This document shows, one piece after another, positions 41,915-54,011 of a stretch of DNA of 64,000 nucleotides. The DNA is from Eriocheir sinensis (Eukaryota > Arthropoda > Malacostraca > Decapoda > Varunidae): contig NW_026111250.1 in NCBI RefSeq assembly GCF_024679095.1, forward strand, positions 372,001-436,000. The letters run 5' to 3'. Position 1 is the stretch's first letter, and every line of letters starts with the position of its first letter. Below the pieces are notes generated by a model. That model had not been told where the DNA came from, did no database searches, and saw only the letters and a program-made list of their open reading frames with translations. Position numbers and translations under genes: made by a program.

Positions 41915-43792
41915 ATACATATTTAAAATATTTAATGTATATTTTGTATATATATATATTTTATCCAAATTTACGTGATTTTATATGTATTTGTTTATAT
42001 ATTTTCATACAAAATTACATTATTTTATGTGAGGTTTGTATATGTATTTCAATACAAATTTGCCTAACTTGATGTGTATTTTGCATATCTATTTTCAAAC
42101 AAATTTAAATTATTTTTGTGTATATTTGTATATATTTTTATACAAATTTTAGTTATTTTATTTGTTTTTTGTATATATATTTTCCTTCAAATATACATTC
42201 TTTTATTGGAATTTTGTGTATTTAATTTTACGAATTTACATTATTTATGTGTATTTTATATATATTTTCTACGTATTTAAACTATTTTATGTGTATTTTA
42301 TATACATTTTCATAAAATTTACGTTATTTTATTGTGTGTATTCGTATATATTTTGAAACATTTTATACAAATTCATGTTATTTTATGTGTATTTGTATAT
42401 ATATTTTCATACAAATTATACTATTTATGTGTATTCTTACATATATTTTATTACAAATTTACATTATTTTATGTTTATTATGTATATTTATTTCATTCAA
42501 TTTTAAATTATATTTAGTGAAAATTTGTATTAGTATTTAGTTTATTTTATGTTAATTTTATATATATAAAATTTCATCAAAAATTACAATATTTTGTTGT
42601 TATTTTCTTAATTTAACTCGATACGAATTTAGATTATTTCATAGGTATTTTGTATACATATTTTATACTCATTTACATTATCTAATGTGTGTTTGTATAT
42701 ATTTTTTATGCAAACTAATTTTATGTGCATTTTGTACATATATTTTATAGAAACTTAAAACGTTATTTTATGTGTATTTTGTATATGTTTTCATACAAAT
42801 TTACATTATTTAATTAGTTTTTGTTTATTTATTTTTATACGAATGACTTGATTATTGGTGTATTTTGTAAATATTTTTTATACGTATCACATTACTTAAT
42901 GTGTATTTTGATTATATATTTTTTTTTTACAAATTTACGTTATTATATGTGTATTTGTTAAAAATTTGAAACAATTTACTTTATTTTATGTATTTTGTAT
43001 ATATATTTCAATTCAAATTTAGCTTATTTTGTGTGTATTTTGTATATCTATTTTCATACAAATTTAATTACTGTGTATTTTTATATAGTTTTATACAAAT
43101 TTTATTTTATGTGCATTTTGTATATTGATTTTATACAACACATTCTCTTATTGGTATTTTGTTTATTTATATTTATACGAATTTACATTATTTTATGTGT
43201 ATTTTGTATACATTTTTGAATCGTATTTACTTAATTTTATTTGTATTTTGTATATATATATTTATAGAAATCTACGTTATTTTATGTGTATTCGTATATA
43301 TATTTTGAAACAAATTTACATTGTTTTATATTTTTTTTGCATATCTATTTCAATACAAATTTACCTTATTGTATGTGCATTTTGTATATTTATTTTAATA
43401 CAAATTCAAATATTTTATGTGTATTTTGGTATATATAATTTTAAAAAAATGCGTTATTTTATAGGAATTTTGCATCTTAGTTTTCATAGAAATGTACATT
43501 ATTTTATTAATATTCTGTGTATATATTTTGATACGATTTTATATTATACTATTTGTGTTTTCTATATATTTTTTTATACATATTTTCATTATTTAATGTG
43601 TATTTTTTATATATATTTTATACAAATTAACGTCATTTTAAGTGTATTTGTTTATATAATTTCATTCAAATTTACATTATTTTAAGTGTATTTTGTATAT
43701 GTATTTCAATAGAAAGTTACCTATTTTTATGTGTATTTTGTATATTTATTTTCATACAAATTTAAATAATTTTTGTGTTTTTTTGTATATAC
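41903..43792 (-). repeat. Block 22, T-rich strand on +, with many small contractions
   Basis: Second copy of block 20. Between roughly 42,220 and 43,250 it has lost single bases from A and T runs and from TA runs at many places, about 26 bp net. Flanking portions match closely. Confidence 0.87.
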
Positions 43793-45520
43793 ACATAGAG
43801 TAAATTTCTATGAAAATATATATTCAAAATACATATAAAATTATGTAAATAAGTATAAAAATATATATATCAAATACACCTAAAAAAATGAAAATTGGTA
43901 TCAAAATAAATAAACAAAATTCCGATAAAAGAACGTATATTTGTAGGAAAATAAATATACAAAATACACATAAAATTACGAAAATTTGAATAAAAGTATA
44001 TACAAAAAAACAAAAAAATAAATTTCAATTTGTATGAAAATAGATATACAAAATACACATATAATTAGTTAAATTTGTATTTAAATACATGTACAAAATA
44101 CACCTAAAATAATGTAAATTTGTATGAAATGAAAACAAATTCACATAAAATAACGTACATTTGTATAAAATAGATATACAAAATATACATAGAATAATGT
44201 AAAATCGTATCAAAATAAATACACAGAATATCAATAAAATAATGTAGTTTTGTATGAAAATAAAGATGCAAAATACCCATAAAATAAAGCATATATTTTT
44301 TTAAATACATATACAAAAATACACATAGAATAATTAAATTTGTATTAAAATTAATATACAAAATGCACGTACAATAAGGGAAATTTGTATTGAAAAATTA
44401 TACAAAATGCACATAAAACAATGTATATTTGTTTTAAAATATATATACGAATACACATAAAATAACGTATATTTCTACAGAAATATATATACAAAATACA
44501 CATGAAATGACGTTAATACGTATAAAAATATATATACACAATACACATTAAAAAATGTAAATTCGCATCAAAATAAATAAACAAAATATCAATAAAAGAA
44601 TGTGTATTTGTATGAAAATAGATATACAAAATACACATAAAATATTGTAAATTTGTATAAAACTATTAAAAAAATACACAAAAATAATTTAAATGTGTAT
44701 AAAAATATAAATAAAAAATATACATAAAACTAGTTAAATTTCTATTGAAATACATATACAAAATACACATAAAATAATGTAAATTTGAATGAAAATATAT
44801 AAACAAATACACTTAAAATAACGTAAATTTGTATGAAATATATATAGAAAATACACATTAAATAATGTAAATATGTATAAAAAAATATATACAAAACACA
44901 AATAGAATAATGTAAAATAGTATCAAAATAGATACACAGAATATTAATAAAATAATGTAAATTTGTATGAAAATAAAGATGCAAAATACCCATAAAACAA
45001 CGCAATTTTTATGAAAATATATATCCCAAAATGCACATAAAATATTTAAATTTGTATTACAATAAATATACAAAATGCACATACAATAAGGTAAATTTGT
45101 ATTGAAATAGATATTCAAAATACACATAAAACAATGTAAATTTGTTTCAAAATATATATACGAATACACATAAAATAACGTAGATTTCTATAAAAATATA
45201 TATACAAAATACACATAAACTAAAGTAAATACGTATAAGAAAATGTATACAAAATACACATCAAATAATGTAAATTCGTATCAAAATAACTAAACTAAAT
45301 GCCAATAAAAGAATATTTACTTGTATAAATATAAATATACAAAATACACATAAAATAACGTAAAATTGTATAAAACTATATACAAAAATATACAAAAATA
45401 ATTAAATTTGTATGAAAATATATATACAAAAGACACATAAAATAAGCTAAATTTGAATTGAAATAAATATAGAAAATACATAAAATAATGTAAATTTGTA
45501 TCAAAATATATATTCAAATA
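43793..45520 (+). repeat. Block 23, A-rich strand on +
   Basis: Second copy of the first part of block 21 (offset 4,286 bp near its left end). Leaves the tandem unit at about 45,482 and switches orientation about 40 bp later, inside tattcaaatatgtgtatt. Confidence 0.88.
43795..43812. repeat. T-to-A switch, junction type 4
   Basis: Tandem copy of the junction at 39,509. The T run before it is longer here (ttttttgtatatacac). Confidence 0.83.
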
Positions 45521-46172
45521 TGTGTATTTTGTGTATTTATATTTATACAAATACACATTCTTTTATTGCTATTTTGTTTATTTATTTTGATACGAATTTA
45601 CATTATTTTATGTGTATTTTTATATATATTTTTTATACGAATTTATATTTATGTGTATTTTGTATATATTTTATACAAATTTATGTTATTTTATGTGTAT
45701 TTTGTATATATATTTTGATAAAAATTTACATTAATTTATGTGTATTTTGTATATATTTTATACAAATTTACATTATTTTATGTGTATTTTGTATATATTT
45801 TATACAAATTTACGTTATTTTAATGTATTTGTTTATATAATTATTTTATGTGTATTTTGTATATTATTTCATACAAATTTAAAATTTTATTTTTGTATTT
45901 TGTATATTTATTTTCATACAATTTAAATATTTTATGTGTATTTTGTATATATTTTTATACAAATTTACATTATTTTATGTATATTTACATTATTTTATGT
46001 GTATTTTGTATATATTTGTATTGAAAAAATATGCAAATTTACTTTATTTTATGCGCATTTTTGTACATATATTTTTTTAGAAATTTGCGTTATTTTATGT
46101 GTATTTGTATATGTTTTCTCATACAAATTTACATTATTTTATTGCTATTTTGTTTATTTATTTTGATACGAA
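45521..46172 (-). repeat. Block 24, T-rich block with unusually uniform monomers
   Basis: After classes a and b it holds several consecutive near-identical short units (tgtgtattttgtatat, then tttatacaaattta) instead of the usual class series. A small piece in the opposite orientation, tgtattgaaaaaatatgcaa, sits near 46,018-46,037. Confidence 0.85.
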
Positions 46173-49100
46173 TGAAAATAGATATACAGAATATACATAA
46201 AATAAACAAAATTTGTATTGAAATATATATACAAAATACATAAAATAATGTAAATTTGTATCAAAATATTTTAACAGATGCGCATAAAATAACGTAAATT
46301 TGTTTTAAAATATACAAAATACACATTAAATAATGTAAATATGTATGAAAAAAATTATACAAAACACAAATAGAATAATGTAAAATCGTATCAAAATAAA
46401 TACACAGAATATTAATAAAACAATAAAAATTTATATGAAAATAAAGATGCAAAATACCCATTAAATAACGCATTTTTTATAAAAATATATATACCAAAAT
46501 ACACATAAAAAATTAATTTGTATTAAAATAAATATACAAAATACACATACAATAAGGTAAATTTGTATTGAAATAGATATGCAAAATACATATAAAACAA
46601 TGTAAATTTGTTTCAAAATATATATACGAATACACATAAAATAACGTAGATTTGTATAAAATATATATACAAAATACTCATAAAATGAAGTAAATACGTA
46701 TAGGAAAATGTATACAAAATACACATAAAATAATGTAAATTCGTATCAAAATAAATAAACAAAATACCAATAAAAGAATGTGTTTTGTATAAATATAAAT
46801 ATACAAAATACACATAAAATAACGTAAATTTGTATAAAACTATATACAAAAATACACAGAAGTTATTAAATTCGTATGAAAATAGATATACAAAATACAG
46901 ATAAAATAAGCTAAATTTGAATTGAAATGTATATACAAAATACATAAAAGAATGTAAATTTGTATCAAAATATTTATAAAATACATATAATAACGTAAAT
47001 TTGTTTAAAAATATAAACAAAATACACATTAAATAATGTAAATACGTATAAAAAATATGTACAAAATACACATATAATCATGTAATTCGTATCAAACTAA
47101 ATAAACAAAATATCAATAAAATAATGTAAATTTGTATGAGAAAACATATACAAATACATATAAAATAACGCTAATTTCCATAAAAATATATGTCCAAAAA
47201 TGAACGTAAAATAAAGTAACTTTGGATAAAAATATATTTACAAAACACACATTAAATATTGTAAATGCTTACATAAAATAACCTAAATTTGTATAAAACT
47301 ATATACAAAAATACACAAAAATAATTTAAATTTGTATGAAAAGAAATATACAAAATACACATAAAATTAGGTTAATTTGTATTGAAATACATATACAAAA
47401 TACATATAAAATAATGTAAATTTGAAAGAAAATATATAAACAAATACACATATAATAACGTAAATTTGTATGAAATATATATTCAAAATACACATTAAAT
47501 AATGTAAATATGTATAAAAAAATATATACAAAACACAAATATCATAATGTAAAATAGTATCAAAATATATACACAGAATATTAATAAAATAATGTAAATT
47601 TGTATGAAAATTAAGATGCAAAATACCTATAAAATAACGCTTTTTTTTATAAAATTATTGATACCAAAATAAACATAAAATATTTGAATTTGTATTAAAA
47701 TAAATATACAAAATGCACATACAATAAGGTAAATTTGTATTGAAATAGATATGCAAAATACATATAAAATAATGTAAATTTGTTTCAAAATATATATACG
47801 AATACACATAAAATAACGTAGATTTCTATAAAAATATATATACAAAATACACATAATATTAAGTAAATACGTATAAAAAAATGTATACAAAATACACATA
47901 AAATAATGTAAATTCGTATAAATGTAAATAAACAATATACCAATAAAAGAATGTGTATTTGTATAAATATAAATATACAAAATGCACATAAAATAACGTA
48001 AATTTATATAAATCTATATACATAAAATAACGCAAATTTCTATAAAAATATATGTACAAAAATGAACAGAAAATAAATTTGCATAAAAATATATATACAA
48101 AACACACTTTAGATAATGTAAATGAGTATAAAAATAAGTATACAAAATGCCTATGAAATAATCTAAATTCGTATCGAATTAAATTAAGAAAATATCAATA
48201 AAAGAATGTAATTTTGGATGAAAATATATATACAAAATACACATAAAATAACCTAAATACAAATACAAATATACACATAAAATAATTTAAAATTGAATGA
48301 TATAAATATACAAAATAAACATAAAATAAGGTAAATTTGTAATGAAATATATGAAAAAATACACATAAAATAATATAAATTTGTATGAAAATATATATAC
48401 AAATACACATTAAATAACATGAATTTGTATAAAATTTGTATCAAAATATATACTTATACACACAATAAAATAAGGTATTTTTTTTATGAAAATGTATATA
48501 CAAAATACACATAAAATAATTTAAATACGTAGAAAAATATATATACAAAAAACACATAAAATAATGTAAATTTCTATGAAAATATATAAACAAATACACA
48601 TAAAATAATGTAAATTTGGATAAAATATATATACAAAATAAACATTAAATAATGTAAATATGTATAAAAAAAATTACAAAATACACATAGAATAATGTTA
48701 AATCGTATCAAAATAAATAAAGAGAATATCAATAAAATAATGTAAATTTGTATGAAAATAAAGATGCAAAATATCCATATAATAACGCATATTTGCATAA
48801 AAATATATATACAAAAATACATATAAAATAGTTAAATTTGTATTAAAATAAATATACAAAATGGACGTACAATAAAGTAAATTGGTATTGAAATAGATAT
48901 GCAAAATACACATCAATAATGTAAATTTGTATCAAAATATATATACGAATACTCATAAAATAGAGTAAATTTCTATAAAAATATACATACAAAATAGATA
49001 TACAAAATACACATTTAACTACTTAAATTTGTATTTAAATACATGTACAAAAAAACACATAAAATAATGTAGATTTGTATGAAATGAAAACAAATACATT

Positions 49101-49577
49101 TTATATAAAATATATATACAAAATACACATAGAATAATGTAAAATCATTTTAAAAGAAATACACAGAATATCAATAAAATAATGTAAATTTGTATGAAAA
49201 TAAAGATGCAAAATACCCATAAAATAAAGCATATTTTTATAAAAACACATATACAAAAATACACATAGATTAATCAAATTTGTATTAAAATTAATATACA
49301 AAATGCACATACAATAAGGTAAATTTGTATTGAAAAAATATGCAAAATACACATAAAACAATGTAAATTTGTCTCAAAATATATATACGAATACACATAA
49401 AATAACGCAGATTTCTATAGAAATATATATACAAAATACACTTGAAATAATGTAAATACGTATAAAAATATATTTAAAAAATACACATTAAATAATGTTA
49501 ATTCGTGTCAAAATAAATAAACAAAATATCATAAAAAGAATGTGTATTTGTATGAAAATAAATATACAAAATACACA
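46030..49577. repeat. Inverted repeat 2, arm 2
   Basis: Left limit is near the small inverted piece at 46,018-46,037, after which the match with 21,272 is lost. Right limit corresponds to the palindromic switch at 17,720. Confidence 0.87.
46157..46174. repeat. T-to-A switch, junction type 5, reverse complement
   Basis: Reads tttattttgatacgaatg, the reverse complement of the 21,130 junction. The switch was therefore moved as part of the larger inverted segment and not formed anew. Confidence 0.86.
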
Positions 49578-50324
49578 TAAAATAACCTAAATTTGTATAA
49601 AACTATAAACAAAAATACACAAAAATAATTTAAACTTGTATGAAAATAAATATACAAAAAACATATAAAAATAGGTAAATTTGTATTGAAATACATATAC
49701 AAAATACACATAAAATAATGTAAATTTGAATGAAAATATATAAACATATAGACTTAAAATAACGTAAATTTGTATCAAATATATATACAAAAAAAACATT
49801 AAATTATGTAAATATGTATAAAAAAATATATACAAAACACAAATAAAATAATGTAAAATCGTATCAAAATAAATACAGAAAATAATAATAAAATAATGTA
49901 AATTTGTATGAAAATTATGTTGCAAAATACCCATAAAATAACGCATTTTTTATAAAAATATATATACGAAAAAACATAAAATATTTGATTTTGTATTAAA
50001 ATAAATAGATATACAAAATACACATGAAATAAGCTAAATTTGAATTGAAATATATATACAAAATACATAAAATAATGTAGATTTGTATCAAAATACCTAT
50101 ACAAATACACATATAATAACGTAAATTTGTATAAAAATATATAGACAAAATACACGTTAAATAATGTAAATACGTATAAAAAAGATGTAAAAAATACACA
50201 AATAATCATGTAATTCGTATCAAAATAAATAGACAAAATACCAATAAAATAATGTAAATTTCTATGAGAAAACATATACAAAATACACATAAATAACGCA
50301 AATATCAATAAAAATATATATAAT
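46173..50324 (+). repeat. Block 25, A-rich strand on +
   Basis: The first 0.9 kb is the reverse complement of 20,215-21,130. From 47,087 on it also matches the start of the window directly. The left-end copy therefore probably continues beyond position 1 in the same way, which can be tested on the adjoining sequence. Confidence 0.9.
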
Positions 50325-50337
50325 ATAATATATTTTT
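50310..50337. repeat. A-to-T switch, junction type 1
   Basis: Copy of the junction at 3,219, carried by the long direct repeat. Confidence 0.85.
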
Positions 50338-50504
50338 ATACATATTTAAAATATTTAATGTATATTTTGTATATATATATTTTATCCAAATTTACGTGAT
50401 TTTATATGTATTTGTTTATATATTTTCATACAAATTTACATTATTTTATGTGAGTTTTGTATATGTATTTCAATACAAATTTGCCTAGCTTTATGTGTAT
50501 TTTG
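50325..50504 (-). repeat. Block 26, short T-rich block
   Basis: Copy of block 2, with the same two junctions. Small differences include two extra bases in a TA run near 50,375. Confidence 0.85.
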
Positions 50505-51680
50505 CATATACAAAATATACAAAATGCACATAAAACAATGTATATTTGTTTCAAAATATATATACGAATACACATAAAATAACGTATATTTCTATAGAAA
50601 TATATATACAAAATACACATGAAATGACGTAAATACGTATAAAAATATATATACACAATACACATTAAATAATGTAAATTTGCATCAAAATAAATAAACA
50701 AAATATCAATAAAAGAATGTGTATTTGTATGAAAATATATATAAAAAATACACATAAAATATTGTAAATTTGTTTAAAACTCTATTAAAAAAATACACAA
50801 AAATAGTTTAAATTTGTATAAAAATATATATACAAAATACACATAAAACTAGTTAAATTTCTATTGAAATACATATACAAAATACACATAAAATACTGTA
50901 AATTTGAATGAAAATCTATAAACAAATACACTTAAAATAACGTAAATTTGTATGAAATATATATAGAAAATACACATTAAATAATGTAAATATGTATAAA
51001 AAAATATATACAAAACACAAATAGAATAATGTAAAATAGTATCAAAATAAATACACAGAATATTAATAAAATAATGTATATTTGTATGAAAATAAAGATG
51101 CAAAATACCCATAAAACAACCAAAATACACAAAATATTTAAATTTGTATTACATTAAATATACAAAATGCACATACAATAAGGTAAATTTGTATTGAAAT
51201 AGATATGCAAAATACACATAAAACAATGTAAATTTGTTTCAAAATATATATACGAATACACATAAATAACGTAGATTTCTATAAAATATATATACAAAAT
51301 ACACATAAAATGAAGTAAATACGTATAAGAAAATGTATACAAAATACACATAAAATAATGTAAATTCGTATCAAAATAAATAAACTAAATGCCAATAAAA
51401 GAATGTTTACTTGTATAAATATAAATATACAAAATACACATAAAATAACGTAAAATTGTATAAAACTATATACAAAAATAATAAAAAAAATAAATTTGTA
51501 TGAAAATAGATATACAAAAGACAAATAAAATAAGCTAAATTTGAATTGAAATAAATATAGAAAATACATAAAATAATGTAAATTTGTATCAAAATATATA
51601 TTCAAATACACATATTAAAATTAATATACAAAATGCGTATATAATAAGGTAAATTTGTATTGAAAAAATATGCAACATAC
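50505..51680 (+). repeat. Block 27, A-rich strand on +
   Basis: Copy of block 3. Near 51,117-51,124 it lacks most of one class h monomer: acaacc joins aaaatacac, where block 3 has aacgcattttttatg. Confidence 0.87.
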
Positions 51681-51690
51681 ACGTTTACTC
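51673..51690. repeat. A-to-T switch, junction type 2
   Basis: Right-copy counterpart of the junction at 4,607, with a longer T-rich block downstream. Confidence 0.85.
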
Positions 51691-52931
51691 ATACAAATTT
51701 ATATTATTTTATTGGTATTTTGTTTATTTATTTTGATACGAATTACATGATTATATGTGTATTTTGTACATATTTCTTTATACGTATTTACATTATTTAA
51801 TGTGTATTTTGTTTATATATTTTCATACAAATTTACGTTATTATATGTGTATTTGTATAAATATTTTGATACAAATTTACTTTATTTCATGTATTTTGTA
51901 TATATATTTCAATTCAAATCTAGCTTATTTTGTGTGTATTTTGTATATATTTTCATACAAATTTAATTACTTCTGTGTATTTTTGTATATAGTTTTATAT
52001 AAATTTACGTTATTTTATGTGTATTTTGTATATTTATATTTATACAAATACACATTCTTTTATTGGTATTTTGTTTATTTATTTTGATACGAATTTATAT
52101 TATTTTATGTGTATTTTGTATACATTTTTTTATAGGTATTTACTTCATTTTATGTGTTTTTTGTATATATATTTTTATAGAAATCTACATTATTTTATGT
52201 GTATTCGTATATATATTTTGAAACAAGTTTACATTGTTTTATATGTATTTTGCATATCTATTTCAATACAAATTTACCTTATTGTATGTGTTTTTTGTAT
52301 ATTTATTTTAATACAAATTTAATTTTTTGATGTGCATTTTGGTATATATATTTTTATAAATGCGTTATTTTATGGGTATTTTGCTTCTTTATTTTCATAC
52401 AAATTTACATTATTTTATTAATATTCTGTGTATTTATTTTGATACGATTTTACATTATTCTATTTGTGTTTTGTACATATTTGATACAAATTTACGTTAT
52501 TTTAAGTGTATTTGTTTATGTATTTTCATTCAAATTTACATTATTTTATGTGTATTTTGTGTATCTATTTCAATACAAATTTACCTAATTTTATGTGTAT
52601 TTTGTATATTTATTTTCATACAAATTTAAAATATTTTTGTTATTTTTGTATATAGTTTGATACAAATTTAGGTTATTTTATGTGTATTTTGTATATCTAT
52701 TTTCATACAAATACACATTCTTTTATTTATATTTTGTTTATTTATTTTGACGCGAATTTTATGTGAATTTGTTTTCATTTCATACAAATTTACATTATTT
52801 TATGTGTATTTTGTACATGTATTTAAATACAAATTTAACTAATTATATGTGTATTTTGTATATCTATTTTCATACAAATTGAAATTTATTTTTTTGTTTT
52901 TTTGTATATATTTTTATTCAAATTTTCGTAA
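51681..52931 (-). repeat. Block 28, T-rich strand on +
   Basis: Longer counterpart of block 4. The first roughly 430 bp, classes b through p, are absent from block 4 but match block 6 (6,557 onward) and block 30 (54,001 onward). Confidence 0.88.
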
Positions 52932-52941
52932 TCTTATAAAA
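52926..52941. repeat. T-to-A switch, junction type 3
   Basis: Same join as at 5,483, carried in the right copy of the long direct repeat. Confidence 0.83.
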
Positions 52942-54000
52942 AATATATATACCAAAAAACACATAAAATATTTAAATTTGCATTGAAATAAATATACAAA
53001 ATGCACATACAATAAGGTAAATTTGTATTGAAAGAGATATGCAAAAATACATATAAAACAATGTAAATTTGTCTCAAAATATATATACGAATACAAATAA
53101 AAAAAACGTAGATTTCTATAAAAATATACATACAAAATACACATAAAATTAGGTAAATACGTATAAAAAAATGTATACAACATACACATAAAATAATGTA
53201 AATTCGAATTAAAATAAATAAACAAAATACCAATAAAAGAATGTGTATTTGGATAAATATAAATATAGAAAATACACATACAAAATAAACATAAAATAAG
53301 GTAGATTTGGAAAAAATATATGTACAAAATACACATAAAATAATGTAAATTCATATAAAAATATATATACAAATACACATAAAATACAATGAATTTGTAT
53401 AAAAATATATATTCAAAATAAATATTAAATAATGTAAAAGCGTATAAAAAGATATATACAAAGTACATATAAAATAATGTAAATTCATATCAATATAAAT
53501 CAACAAAACACCAATAAAATAATATATATTTGAATGAAAATAAATTTACAAAATAGACATAACATAACTAAAATTTGTATTAAAATATATACAAAAATAC
53601 ATAGAAATAATTTGAGTTTGTATGAAAATATATATACAAAATACACATAAAACTAGGTAAATTTCTTTTGAAATGTATATACAAAATACCCATAAAATAT
53701 TGTAAATTTGTGTCAAAATATATAAGCAAATACACATAAAATAACGTAAATTTGTATGAAAAATATATACAAAATACACATAGAATAATGTCAATTCGTA
53801 GCAAAATGAATGAGCAGAATATCAATAAAATAATGTAAATTTGTATGAAAATAAAGATGCAAAATACCCAAAAAATAGAGCATATGTTTATAAAAATACA
53901 GATACAAAAATACACATCGAATAATTAAATTTGTATTAAAATTAATATATAAAATGCGTATATAATAAGGTAAATTTGTATTGGAAAAATATGCAACATA
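52932..54000 (+). repeat. Block 29, A-rich strand on +
   Basis: Copy of block 5, with the same entry join (tcgtaatcttataaaa at 52,926) and the same exit join (caacatacacgtttactc at 53,994). Differences are scattered single bases. Confidence 0.88.
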
Positions 54001-54011
54001 CACGTTTACTC
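53994..54011. repeat. A-to-T switch, junction type 2
   Basis: Right-copy counterpart of the junction at 6,551. Confidence 0.85.

Larger units (their letters stand above)
41201..45481. repeat. 4.3 kb tandem duplication, unit 2
   Basis: Second unit, about 27 bp shorter than the first. Nearly all of the difference comes from the contraction zone inside block 22. Confidence 0.88.
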
